Source: a virus
Length of the DNA stretch: 53,829 bases
Direction: 5' to 3' (one strand)
IMG/VR virus record: IMGVR_UViG_3300046167_000114
Location: 1-53,829 of that record
Shown in pieces: positions 1 through 6,766 of this stretch. Position 1 is the first letter of the stretch. Every line of letters starts with the position of its first letter. A model generated the notes under the pieces. It was not told the origin of the DNA, ran no database searches, and saw nothing but the letters and a program-made list of their open reading frames with translations. The translations under genes and the position numbers were made by a program.

Positions 1-64
1 CACGTACATCGTGGATGGGGGCACCGGCCCTCGCAGGGGGGTGGCATGATACCTTTTACCTTTT

Positions 65-84
65 TTTGTGCTGATTTGTGCTGA
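65..84. repeat. 10-bp tandem repeat, two copies
   Basis: TTTGTGCTGA occurs twice head to tail (65-74 and 75-84), directly after a T run. Too short to assign a role. Confidence 0.6.
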
Positions 85-230
85 TTTCATTGCGTAAACC
101 ATTGAAAAGGCACGATTTTATAACTGATATGCAGTCCTTGAAATGCTGAAAACGTGAAATTTTAACGGCTTTTTTCATATGGGGCACGTTTCGCGGATTG
201 GATGCACAAAACCCCTACCCGTCTCTTATT

Positions 231-305
231 TGTGATCACAAAACAGCCACCCCTCTTTTAAATGTGATCACAAACCAGCAATCTCTTTTCATATGTGATC
301 ACAAA
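231..305. promoter_or_regulatory. Three spaced copies of palindrome TGTGATCACA (operator-like)
   Basis: TGTGATCACAAA occurs at 231-242, 263-274 and 294-305, so the starts are 32 and 31 bp apart, about three helical turns. The 10-bp core is its own reverse complement. Each copy is preceded by a CTCTT pyrimidine stretch, so the unit is an imperfect repeat of about 31 bp. Regular, in-phase palindromes fit a dimeric repressor or an initiator protein. The half-sites resemble CRP half-sites but lack the CRP spacer. Confidence 0.6.
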
Positions 306-314
306 AGCGGCACC

Positions 315-626
315 TATCCTTAACCTATCCCTTCGGATATAACATCTATCCTTTAGCCGGGGGAGCTATACTTTAGCCTGGTTGCGCTATACCGATGGAT
401 ATACGAGTGGCACAACGGGTTAGCTAAGGCTATATCCGCTGGTATATATAGCGCTCAGAGCCGCTCTAGAGGGGTCCACAGCGTCGAAAGCGCTTTCCCT
501 TATCCCGATACCTTAAAAAGCTTTAACCCCAAAAACATACCTATCGGATATACAAACTATCCTTTGGTATAGTGCTATATCCTTTTGGTTATAACGTTAT
601 ATCCTTTAGCCGGGCGGCAGCTATCC
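315..626. repeat. Iteron-like TATCC/GGATA array
   Basis: At least ten TATCC or GGATA motifs occur on both strands. A 15-mer, TATCCTTTAGCCGGG, is exact at 347-361 and 600-614, with degenerate versions near 366-380 and 559-573. The stretch also contains short AT-rich palindromes such as the TATATATA near 443. This fits an origin or a transcription-control array; the two cannot be told apart by eye. Confidence 0.5.
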
Positions 627-771
627 GTGCGCTACCCAAAGGTGTTGGCTTAGGTAATTGCGTATATAAAGCAAGGACAGGCGTATAGTTTGGCATTAGG
701 TGGGCTGGACAATGGCGCAAAACGGCGCAAATAATTCGGGACAATTTAACTTAAACAAGAGGAAAAACAAA

Positions 772-1683
772 ATGCTTATTTCAAAATTGACTAAAGGTTT
801 TAACGTAAACGGCTTCACTTCAAAAGCCGCAGCAATCCGCTATTTGAAAAGCAAGGGGCACAATATTTGCACCTTACTGGCGCAACCCGAAAGCAATCCA
901 AAAGTTGCAAAAAATGGCAAGGTTGTTGAGGTAATGACATGCGCCTTGCACCTTGCGCCGTTTAATTTGTCGGGTTTCCAAGTATGCGCCAAAGCTTCAC
1001 AAGGCTGCGCTGCAGCGTGTCTACATACTGCAGGAAACCCCGCATATATGGATCAGAAAGAGAAAAGCCGCATTGCTAAAACCCGCGCCTATTTTTTAGA
1101 GCGTGATGCATTTATGGCCGTTTTGTTCTTTGAAATGCTGGCCCACTATCGCAAGTATTTTGTGAAACAAGGCGTTGAAATTGCTTTTAGATTAAACGCC
1201 ACAAGTGATCTACCTTTTGAAAGCCGCAAGGTTACAATAGACGGTAAACCCGTTTTTCTCATGGAAGCTTTTGGCAAAATTCAATTCTATGATTATACGG
1301 CTTTTGATAAACGCGCTATTAAATTTGCAAAAGGTGACATGCCAAAAAACTATCATATTACGTTCAGCAAAAAAGAGGACAATGATCAAGAGGTTGCGCG
1401 GGTTCTTTGGCATGGTGGCAATGTTGCAATGGTGGCAACAAAAGAGGTCTATAAGCACGTTTTAGAGCAAGGTTATATTTCATTGCCAAGCCCAACGGGT
1501 GCCCCGATTAAATACAAAGCCGTTGACGGTGACGCGCATGATTTTCGCCCTATTGATCCAAGCAATAGCGTGATCATTTTAAAAGCAAAAGGTGACGCTA
1601 AAACCGACACAACGGGCTTCACTGTTCGCAAGCTTTACACCGGCAAAGCACAAACCCTAAGCGCTGCAATTGCTGCAGCGTAA
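772..1683 (+). CDS. GP88-family phage protein
   Basis: This 303-aa protein resembles the 'gene product 88' family found in many phages, whose function is unknown. The family hallmark is a Cys-rich segment near residues 72-86 (VCAKASQGCAAACLHTAG), followed by a conserved block around FRLNATSDLPFE. I start it at 772 because AAGAGGAAAAACAAAATG gives a strong ribosome site, and the identical 18-mer precedes the gene at 1938. An in-frame ATG at 700 has no such site. It is the first gene of the rightward block, so it is probably expressed early. The clustered cysteines could bind metal. Confidence 0.7.
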   Translation: MLISKLTKGFNVNGFTSKAAAIRYLKSKGHNICTLLAQPESNPKVAKNGKVVEVMTCALHLAPFNLSGFQVCAKASQGCAAACLHTAGNPAYMDQKEKSRIAKTRAYFLERDAFMAVLFFEMLAHYRKYFVKQGVEIAFRLNATSDLPFESRKVTIDGKPVFLMEAFGKIQFYDYTAFDKRAIKFAKGDMPKNYHITFSKKEDNDQEVARVLWHGGNVAMVATKEVYKHVLEQGYISLPSPTGAPIKYKAVDGDAHDFRPIDPSNSVIILKAKGDAKTDTTGFTVRKLYTGKAQTLSAAIAAA

Positions 1684-1709
1684 ACCTTAACTTAGCAAAG
1701 GAAAAAATC

Positions 1710-1919
1710 ATGGATCTAACATTTTCAACATATTGCCATATTGAGCGCCGCGCAGGTGGCGTGGGGCAACCTCCAAAGCGCTTTATTGAAGCCGTGCACG
1801 ATTGCTTAAAACCTCATAGAAAAACGCGGGTTGCGCGTGATCAACGTCATGAATTTATACGCGCCGTATTAGAAAAGCGCGAGCAATTGCTTGGCATGTA
1901 TGTCGACAATAGATTTTAG
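1710..1919 (+). CDS. Small basic hypothetical protein
   Basis: 69 aa, rich in Arg and His, with no recognised domain. An AAAGGAAAAAATC leader gives a ribosome site 26 bp after the GP88-like gene, so it is likely co-transcribed. The basic character could suit nucleic-acid binding, but there is no further support. Confidence 0.6.
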   Translation: MDLTFSTYCHIERRAGGVGQPPKRFIEAVHDCLKPHRKTRVARDQRHEFIRAVLEKREQLLGMYVDNRF

Positions 1920-1937
1920 AATAAGAGGAAAAACAAA

Positions 1938-2221
1938 ATGCAAGTAGCGTTTAGAATAACCGGCTTATCAAACCGCGAAACCACGCGCGATGAAAAAATA
2001 GAATTTGCTAAGATAATTGCGTTCAAGCTTAGGTGCCCCGAGAAAAGTTTTCACACAAGCGCCCGCTTAAACGTGGTTCGCATAGTATCACACAAAAAAG
2101 CTTGGGTGATTTATTGGCGGCTTTTCCTGAAATGGATTTTGTGGCGCGTACAATTGAGGCGCATGAAATAAGCTTGAACGGCTTAGTGACGTTTAAGCTT
2201 GCAACAATGGGGGCAGAATAA
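1938..2221 (+). CDS. Hypothetical protein, broken by one missing A
   Basis: The ATG follows the same 18-nt leader (1923-1940) as the GP88-like gene. The frame is good up to an A6 run at 2094-2099 and then turns basic and Trp-rich. The -1 frame after the run reads well (SLGDLLAAFPEMDFVARTIE) to a stop at 2221, one base before the next ATG. Adding one A gives a continuous 94-aa protein. A sequencing deletion is the simplest cause. A programmed shift is less likely because the zero-frame slip would be C AAA AAA. No function is recognised. Confidence 0.55.
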
Positions 2222-2440
2222 ATGCAAAATTTAACCATATACTTGCACAAGCAATTTGAGCATGGCAAAGCGCTTGCAATATTGGGCAGCAATATAAGCG
2301 CATATAATAAGCTTAAAGAGGCTAAACAATTAGCGCGAAAACTTGATTGCGTTATTGTCGGACGTGATTGCTTAGGCGGGTTGCGCTTTGAGATAAACCT
2401 AAACGCCCCGCGCCCGCATCAAGTTAAGGTGACAAAATGA
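2222..2440 (+). CDS. Hypothetical protein
   Basis: 72 aa, mixed alpha/beta pattern, no recognised domain. It starts right after the previous stop (TAAATG) and ends in an ATGA overlap with the next gene, so translation is probably coupled. Confidence 0.6.
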   Translation: MQNLTIYLHKQFEHGKALAILGSNISAYNKLKEAKQLARKLDCVIVGRDCLGGLRFEINLNAPRPHQVKVTK

Positions 2441-2658
2441 AAACCCCATTAAAAGCAATCCGCAAGGCGCAAGCATTAGAGCAATCGCTTGATCGTCAAG
2501 AGACAATGCTGCATTTATGGCGGTATAAAAAGCAAAAGAGGCGGGCGCGTTTAGCGCTTCGCTTCACCGATAAACCAAAAAAATATGGTGGGCATCTTGG
2601 TCTGTCATATGGATTGATGCGGCAACAAACAGGAGAAATAAAAGATGCAATACTTTAA
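2437..2658 (+). CDS. Small very basic hypothetical protein
   Basis: 73 aa, helical, with a dense Lys/Arg stretch in the middle (RYKKQKRRARLALR). It shares an ATGA junction with the upstream gene and overlaps the start of the next one. The charge could suit DNA or RNA binding; no family is recognised. Confidence 0.55.
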   Translation: MKTPLKAIRKAQALEQSLDRQETMLHLWRYKKQKRRARLALRFTDKPKKYGGHLGLSYGLMRQQTGEIKDAIL

Positions 2659-3097
2659 GAGAAAATATTTAATGCAAACGTCAAATAATCCTGACAATCC
2701 GCGCAAGAATATTTGCGGCTTGGCTATAGCTAAGATTTTAGGCGTCGAAGAAAAAACGCTTTACCTTCACACATGGCCGGATCTTAAACGTGCTATTGGA
2801 TCTTTGTATGGTTTCCGCAGCGTAAAGACTGCAGTGCATTGCAAAAAAGATAGTACGGTAGGAAGCTTGCGCGGCAAGATTGAAGAGCATTTCAAAACGC
2901 ACGGTGATGTAGTGCTTTATGTCGTGCGCGTTGAGGGCCATGTATTAGCGCTGGGGCCGCAAGGTCAAACGTGGGTGGATACTGCGAAGCGCAAACGTGA
3001 CAGGCGCAAGGTTCTAGACGTTTATGGCGTGTATTTGCCGGTTGGCAACGAAAAGAAATTGGCTGAAATTGCTAAAAGATGGGGCATGGATAGATGA
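2645..3097 (+). CDS. Possible papain/C39-like cysteine peptidase-fold protein
   Basis: 150 aa. The pattern NICGLAIAKILG (Cys at the head of a helix), then GHVLAL (His at the start of a strand), then WVDT resembles the Cys-His-Asp arrangement of C39/papain-like peptidases. GGAGAAATAAAAG precedes the ATG at 2645; an in-frame ATG at 2672 is an alternative. It lies in the early cluster and ends in an ATGA overlap. Catalytic activity is not established. It could be an inactive fold or a deubiquitinase-like anti-host factor. Confidence 0.45.
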   Translation: MQYFKRKYLMQTSNNPDNPRKNICGLAIAKILGVEEKTLYLHTWPDLKRAIGSLYGFRSVKTAVHCKKDSTVGSLRGKIEEHFKTHGDVVLYVVRVEGHVLALGPQGQTWVDTAKRKRDRRKVLDVYGVYLPVGNEKKLAEIAKRWGMDR

Positions 3098-3315
3098 AAA
3101 CATTTACTTTTGAACAAGCCAAAGCTGCTTACTTTAATGAAGACGCAGCGGAGCTATCACTTGCCAGTGAACAGATGATTGATGATCTAGCTGTTTGGCT
3201 TGAGGATAATGGGTATGACAGCGAATACGTTTATCGGCTGCATGATTATGGGCTAGAGGAAATGCGCTGCTTGATGGCAGAGGCAGCGATAGAGTTTGCG
3301 GAGCATTTGAAATGA
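3094..3315 (+). CDS. Small acidic hypothetical protein
   Basis: 73 aa, strongly acidic, predicted helical, no recognised family. It has ATGA overlaps with the genes on both sides. Small acidic early phage proteins are often DNA mimics or host-takeover factors, but nothing specific supports that here. Confidence 0.55.
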   Translation: MKTFTFEQAKAAYFNEDAAELSLASEQMIDDLAVWLEDNGYDSEYVYRLHDYGLEEMRCLMAEAAIEFAEHLK

Positions 3316-3485
3316 GATTGACAGGTAAAAGCATGTGGTACGTTGCAACCACCAATGTTGCAAATGAGCAACACAATCAGAGCTGGTATCTTGATGTTGA
3401 ATTAGCGCTTGATCGTGTCAAAGAATTGGCCCTAAGTGGCTACAGGGTTATTATTGAAGAGGAGATTAACCATGTCGAATATTAA
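3312..3485 (+). CDS. Small hypothetical protein
   Basis: 57 aa, starting MRLTGKSMWYVATTNVAN and ending EEEINHVEY. It begins in an ATGA overlap and its end overlaps the start of the methylase-like gene by 14 bp. That overlap carries the downstream ribosome site (GAAGAGGAG). The alternating hydrophobic pattern suggests a small beta-alpha fold. Function unknown. Confidence 0.55.
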   Translation: MRLTGKSMWYVATTNVANEQHNQSWYLDVELALDRVKELALSGYRVIIEEEINHVEY

Positions 3486-4197
3486 TGTAGATAAGTATGT
3501 CATCAGCCTGTACGATTACACAGGCGAGGCTCTCAAGCCGTGGGCAGAAGCAGGGTATAGCTGCCTTGCCTTTGATATACAGCACGACGATACAGTCACA
3601 GATGTGTATGGCAGCGGTGGCAGCATCAAGTATGTCAAAGCAGATCTGCATGACCAGAATGTGCTCAACAATATTGCTGTCAACCTGCAGTTTGAAAACG
3701 TTGTCTTTGGCATGGCCTTCCCTGTCTGTACAGATCTGGCTGTATCAGGTGCAGCACACTTCAAGCGCAAAGCAGAGAAAGACCCCGACTTTCAGATCAA
3801 AGCATCAAACTATGCAAAGATGTGTGCACAGCTATTTAATGAGCTTGGGGTGCCTTTCTTTATTGAGAACCCTGTCTCTAGATTGGCAACGCTGTGGCGC
3901 AAACCTGACCACTGCTTTCACCCGTATGAGTATGGTGGATACATCTGCAAGAGCAATGCTGAGCACCCAACATGGCCTGAGTATATTGCACCCCGTGATG
4001 CTTATCCTAAAAAGACATGCCTATGGACAGGTAATGGCTTTACTATGCCATACCGCTTACCAGTAGAGCCAGAGCAGGGCTACAGCAAGCAACATCGTAA
4101 GCTTGGCGGTAAATCAATGAAGACTAAGAACATACGCAGCGCAACGCCCCGTGGTTTTGCTAGTGCAGTGTATTATGCAAATGGAGTAACGGTATAA
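3472..4197 (+). CDS. DNA cytosine-5 methyltransferase-like protein
   Basis: 241 aa. The N-terminus has a Rossmann-like SAM site (SLYDYTGEALKPWAEAGY, then FDIQHD). A segment GMAFPVCTDLAVSG matches the catalytic Pro-x-Cys loop of C5 methylases, and FFIENP matches their ENV/ENP motif. The C-terminus, TPRGFASAVYYANG, resembles motif X. It is shorter than bacterial C5 methylases (usually over 300 aa), and I see no clear target-recognition domain. The start at 3472 is set by the GAAGAGGAG site. With no restriction enzyme nearby, it may modify phage DNA to evade host restriction. Confidence 0.65.
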   Translation: MSNINVDKYVISLYDYTGEALKPWAEAGYSCLAFDIQHDDTVTDVYGSGGSIKYVKADLHDQNVLNNIAVNLQFENVVFGMAFPVCTDLAVSGAAHFKRKAEKDPDFQIKASNYAKMCAQLFNELGVPFFIENPVSRLATLWRKPDHCFHPYEYGGYICKSNAEHPTWPEYIAPRDAYPKKTCLWTGNGFTMPYRLPVEPEQGYSKQHRKLGGKSMKTKNIRSATPRGFASAVYYANGVTV

Positions 4198-4400
4198 TGA
4201 ACATATCTAATGAAACATTTCTTGAGCTATCTGCAGAGATTGCAGAAGCATGGATGAATGACGCATACCTTGATGACATCTATGTTGAGGATGAGAACGG
4301 TGATGAGCGCTACACAGAAGAGGCGCAGGATCGGTTCAACGATATCTTAGATGAAGTGCAAGCCATCTTAGAGGGCTATGTAAGAGGGGTGACAGCATGA
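4197..4400 (+). CDS. Small acidic hypothetical protein
   Basis: 67 aa, very acidic (DDIYVEDENGDERYTEEAQ) and helical. It overlaps the upstream stop by one base and the next start by an ATGA. Its last codons lie in a 24-nt sequence repeated at the end of the following gene. Confidence 0.55.
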   Translation: MNISNETFLELSAEIAEAWMNDAYLDDIYVEDENGDERYTEEAQDRFNDILDEVQAILEGYVRGVTA

Positions 4401-4579
4401 GATTAAATGAGCTTACAAGAGCCTTAGCTGCAGGTCTTAATGTGCGTTGGGCTAGTGATGGTTATAAAGTATACTGGCAAGATGACGTTATCTATGTCAC
4501 GTATGAACCTAACGGTTTCACTGGTGCCTTAGCTATAAGTGAAATAGAAGATTGCTATGTAAAAGAGGTGACAGCATGA
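4377..4579 (+). repeat. Duplicated 24-nt stop/ribosome-site/start segment
   Basis: 4377-4400 and 4556-4579 match at 22 of 24 positions. Each holds the last codons of one gene, an AGAGG-type ribosome site, and the ATGA that ends one gene and starts the next. This is a copied translational-coupling junction. Confidence 0.7.
4397..4579 (+). CDS. Small hypothetical protein
   Basis: 60 aa with alternating hydrophobic residues (VRWASDGYKVYWQDDVIYV), probably a small beta sheet. The C-terminus (CYVKEVTA) mirrors that of the upstream protein (GYVRGVTA), because both ends are encoded in a duplicated translation-initiation segment. Function unknown. Confidence 0.5.
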   Translation: MRLNELTRALAAGLNVRWASDGYKVYWQDDVIYVTYEPNGFTGALAISEIEDCYVKEVTA

Positions 4580-4752
4580 AGGATCACTGGGTTATTAGAT
4601 ATGATGGCTTGTGTTGTGGTGAATGGGAGACAACATGGGAAGGGCATACTGATCTACATGATGCCGTTCAACATTTGAAAGAGCTAACAAAGGCTGGATG
4701 GCGTAATGTTTTTATGGAATATGATCCAGAACCAGAGGAGTATGAAGAATGA
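4576..4752 (+). CDS. Small hypothetical protein
   Basis: 58 aa starting MKDHWVIRYDGLCCGEWE and ending acidic (YDPEPEEYEE). I choose 4576 over the in-frame ATG at 4552 because it sits in the conserved GAGGTGACAGCATGA junction. It overlaps the next gene by ATGA. No family is recognised. Confidence 0.55.
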   Translation: MKDHWVIRYDGLCCGEWETTWEGHTDLHDAVQHLKELTKAGWRNVFMEYDPEPEEYEE

Positions 4753-4961
4753 AAACCTATGATCTTAAATTGACGCATGAACAAGTGAGAACACTTCAAA
4801 CAATTCTTAATCAGGATATTGAAGATACTATGATTGCAGAGCCAGAGATTGAAGATTTTCACTGTACCCGTACAATGAGGTATTGGCTGCACAGAGCAGA
4901 AGTATTAGATGCACTCAATCAATTGCGTAAGCAAATAAGAGATGAGATCATTGATGCATAG
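4749..4961 (+). CDS. Small helical hypothetical protein
   Basis: 70 aa with a heptad-like pattern (LTHEQVRTLQTILNQDIED; VLDALNQLRKQIRDEI), suggesting a two-helix coiled-coil protein. ATGA-coupled to the upstream gene. Function unknown. Confidence 0.5.
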   Translation: MKTYDLKLTHEQVRTLQTILNQDIEDTMIAEPEIEDFHCTRTMRYWLHRAEVLDALNQLRKQIRDEIIDA

Positions 4962-5166
4962 TTATTTGTATAGACTAGGCATTGCCACCTCTGTCTGGTT
5001 TAACGTACTGCTAGGCGGTTCATCGAACCAAACTTTCAGTGCACGTAACTATCAGTGGCAAAAAGATCACAGGTTTAACTTGGTATTTTTGATCGACTTG
5101 ATCTGTGGAAAAGGACATTGTATGACATGTTGGTCATATTGGATGATTAGAAAAGGAAAATGGTAA
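4954..5166 (+). CDS. Conserved small phage protein, NQTFSAR...GHC type
   Basis: 70 aa. The pattern FNVLLGGSSNQTFSARNYQ, then LIDLICGKGHCMTCW, then YWMIRKGKW matches a small uncharacterised protein common in tailed phages. Cys/His residues near its C-terminus could bind metal. The ATG at 4954 is preferred to 4942 because it reduces overlap with the upstream gene. Function unknown; the family memory is qualitative. Confidence 0.55.
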   Translation: MHSYLYRLGIATSVWFNVLLGGSSNQTFSARNYQWQKDHRFNLVFLIDLICGKGHCMTCWSYWMIRKGKW

Positions 5167-5378
5167 TGACTAATCAAAAACAAACTATCTTGAAGCACCT
5201 TAAAACTGCAGGTTCAATCACAGTGCGTGAAGCGCTTATTGAATACAGCATCAGCAGCTTGACCAAGCGTATTCAAGAGATGCGTGAAGAGGGCTACGAC
5301 ATTCTATCTATGAAGAAGTGGCACCCTGTCACCAATCAACGGTATGTGCGTTACTACCTACAAGGTTCACCTAAATGA
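5166..5378 (+). CDS. Small winged helix-turn-helix protein
   Basis: 70 aa starting MTNQKQTILKHLKTAGSITV. The pattern IL-x-HL-x-TAGSITVREAL, then SISSLTKRIQEMREEGYDI, then a basic beta wing (KKWHPVTNQRYVRYYL) fits a helix-turn-helix of the phage HTH_39 type. It is the clearest candidate transcription regulator in the early block. The ATG at 5166 (TAATG junction) follows AGGAAAA. It could bind the palindromes at 231-305, but that is only a hypothesis. Confidence 0.6.
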   Translation: MTNQKQTILKHLKTAGSITVREALIEYSISSLTKRIQEMREEGYDILSMKKWHPVTNQRYVRYYLQGSPK

Positions 5379-5539
5379 CCTATCGTGTATGGCTTAGTGA
5401 TGCTAAAGGTTTTGACTTCTGTTACATCAGCACAAAGAACCGACTTGAAGTAGATAAATTATTGGAGAAGTATTCTAGATGGGAAAACGTCAAAGCAAGG
5501 GTGGAGAAGTATATACCCCGCGAAACTGCATATCAGTGA
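5375..5539 (+). CDS. Small hypothetical protein
   Basis: 54 aa, MTYRVWLSDAKGFDFCYIST at the start and ending RETAYQ. It begins in an ATGA overlap with the HTH gene. The pattern fits a small beta-alpha domain; function unknown. Confidence 0.5.
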   Translation: MTYRVWLSDAKGFDFCYISTKNRLEVDKLLEKYSRWENVKARVEKYIPRETAYQ

Positions 5540-5547
5540 GGAAGCTT

Positions 5548-5682
5548 ATGTATTCTCTGAAAAGGCAGATAGATGATCTAGAGTGGGAAGGTGACTTTAA
5601 GCGCGCTGATTTCCTACGCAAAGATCTTGCCCATGTAACTGAGTTAGATAAGAAAGGTGATGTATGGTTCCCTTCATTTTAA
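5548..5682 (+). CDS. Small hypothetical protein
   Basis: 44 aa, MYSLKRQIDDLEWEGDFKRA, then DFLRKDLAHV. The helical segment resembles small UvrB/C-like coiled-coil peptides. GTGAGGAAGCTT precedes the ATG at 5548. A longer in-frame start at 5479 would lie inside the preceding gene. Confidence 0.45.
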   Translation: MYSLKRQIDDLEWEGDFKRADFLRKDLAHVTELDKKGDVWFPSF

Positions 5683-5792
5683 AGTATAGCATCGTGTTAT
5701 TAATCTGTGCTGCTTACATAATTGGTTTTGTTGCTTTGATGTTTACTAGCCATGAGGAGCTAAGCAGTGCAAAGCGAAAAGGATTGCGATAA
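5664..5792 (+). CDS. Small single-pass membrane peptide
   Basis: 42 aa. One strong hydrophobic stretch (FILKYSIVLLICAAYIIGFV) is followed by a short charged tail ending SAKRKGLR. It overlaps the upstream gene by 19 bp. Its role is unknown; small early membrane peptides can act in superinfection exclusion. Confidence 0.45.
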   Translation: MVPFILKYSIVLLICAAYIIGFVALMFTSHEELSSAKRKGLR

Positions 5793-5901
5793 CCCTCACG
5801 ATGATGCATCACATTGGGCGGGCAACATGCCCCCCAGTAAAAAAGGAGACAAGGATAATGAGAAAAGTAAAGATCCCAAAGGCGACAGAAAAGGTAAGTA
5901 A
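5767..5901 (+). CDS. Possible small charged peptide (GTG start)
   Basis: 44 aa, beginning VQSEKDCDNPHDDASHWAGN and ending in a Lys/Asp-rich tail. GAGGAG lies just before the GTG at 5767. It overlaps both the membrane peptide and the integrase start, so it may not be real. Confidence 0.3.
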   Translation: MQSEKDCDNPHDDASHWAGNMPPSKKGDKDNEKSKDPKGDRKGK

Positions 5902-6766
5902 ACTTATTGACTACTACCTGCACAGCCCTGCCTTTGCTAAGCTCAGCCCTCGCAGCCAGAAAGATTATGAGTATCACTTGGCTAGAGTTAATAAATCTAT
6001 TGGCAGTAAGGCTATCGAAGATGTTACAGCCGGTATGCTAAACAAATCCTATGAGAAGTGGGAACAAGATCACGGCATACGCACAGCTAATTACACAAAG
6101 TCTGTACTGTCTAGGGCATGGAAGTACAGCATGTCCAAGGATGTCATGCGACATAACCCTGTGAGTCTCATAGAGACTAGCACAGAACGTAAAACAAAGA
6201 CCAAGTGGGATCGGGCATCTGTAAAGACCTTCCTCACTACAGCGTACAGCCAGTGGCGTTGGCGCAGCATTGGGTTGATTGTTCACATGGCATATGATTG
6301 GGGTCAACGTACTGGTGACATGCGTACCCTGACATGGGATGCATTAGATCTGGATCAATGCCGCATGGATCTAACACAATCTAAGCGGGGCGCAGATGTG
6401 CACCTGCCTATCAGTCAGAACCTCTGCAAGATGTTACGTGAGCAACACAAAGATTTTGGCTTTCAAGATTACGTTGCACCAAAGGTATCACTGGATCGTG
6501 GGCAGGTTAGACGCTACGGCTTGAATGAAATAGCGCCTCTTATCAATGAGGTACTGGACGAAGCTAATCTACCTAGAGAGCTTACAGCTATGTCGCTGCG
6601 CCGTACTGCCGTTACTGAAATGATGGAAGCAGGGGTTGACCTAGTGGGTATCATGCAAGTAACAGGGCATGTGAACCCTGCATCATTGAAGCCTTACATG
6701 GTCAATACATTCAGTGGTGCAAGCAGAGCTTTAGCAGCAAGAGGTAACGATGATGAAGATTCGTAA
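5858..6766 (+). CDS. int: Tyrosine recombinase / phage integrase
   Basis: 302 aa, usual length for the family. An N-terminal SAM-like core-binding domain (about 15-95) precedes the catalytic domain. Catalytic residues visible are Arg151 (WGQRTGDMRTL), Lys176, Arg248 (LRRTAV), His271 (TGHVNPASL) and the nucleophile Tyr280. The first His of the usual HxxR box is replaced by Met245. GGAGACAAGGATA precedes the ATG at 5858; an in-frame start at 5801 lacks this. It could integrate the phage genome or resolve multimers. I identified no attP site or lysogeny repressor. Confidence 0.85.
   Translation: MRKVKIPKATEKVSKLIDYYLHSPAFAKLSPRSQKDYEYHLARVNKSIGSKAIEDVTAGMLNKSYEKWEQDHGIRTANYTKSVLSRAWKYSMSKDVMRHNPVSLIETSTERKTKTKWDRASVKTFLTTAYSQWRWRSIGLIVHMAYDWGQRTGDMRTLTWDALDLDQCRMDLTQSKRGADVHLPISQNLCKMLREQHKDFGFQDYVAPKVSLDRGQVRRYGLNEIAPLINEVLDEANLPRELTAMSLRRTAVTEMMEAGVDLVGIMQVTGHVNPASLKPYMVNTFSGASRALAARGNDDEDS

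Larger units (their letters stand above)
1..771. other. Non-coding, repeat-rich control/origin-like region
   Basis: No credible gene lies here. The first 50 bases are GC-rich with G and C runs, unlike the rest of the window. They are followed by a T7 run, a 10-bp tandem repeat, three copies of a palindrome (231-305) and an array of TATCC/GGATA motifs (315-626). A TATATAAAG stretch at 663-671 could be a -10 element for the rightward genes, but I see no good -35. If the molecule is circular, this region lies between the divergent early (+) and late (-) blocks, the usual place for an origin or switch. Function is inferred from position and repeats only. Confidence 0.6.

Noticed and set aside
1-60. 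A G/C-rich terminal repeat marking the genome end
   Set aside because: I do not see this stretch again at the right end, and joining the ends restores an ORF start. No terminal repeat is supported.
231-305. CRISPR array
   Set aside because: Only three 12-bp palindromic repeats with 19-20 bp gaps and part of the gaps conserved; no cas genes and no leader. Operator sites fit better.
3497-4066. 189-aa ORF overlapping the methylase-like gene in another frame
   Set aside because: It has no recognisable motifs, while the methylase frame carries PxC and ENP motifs and a good ribosome site.
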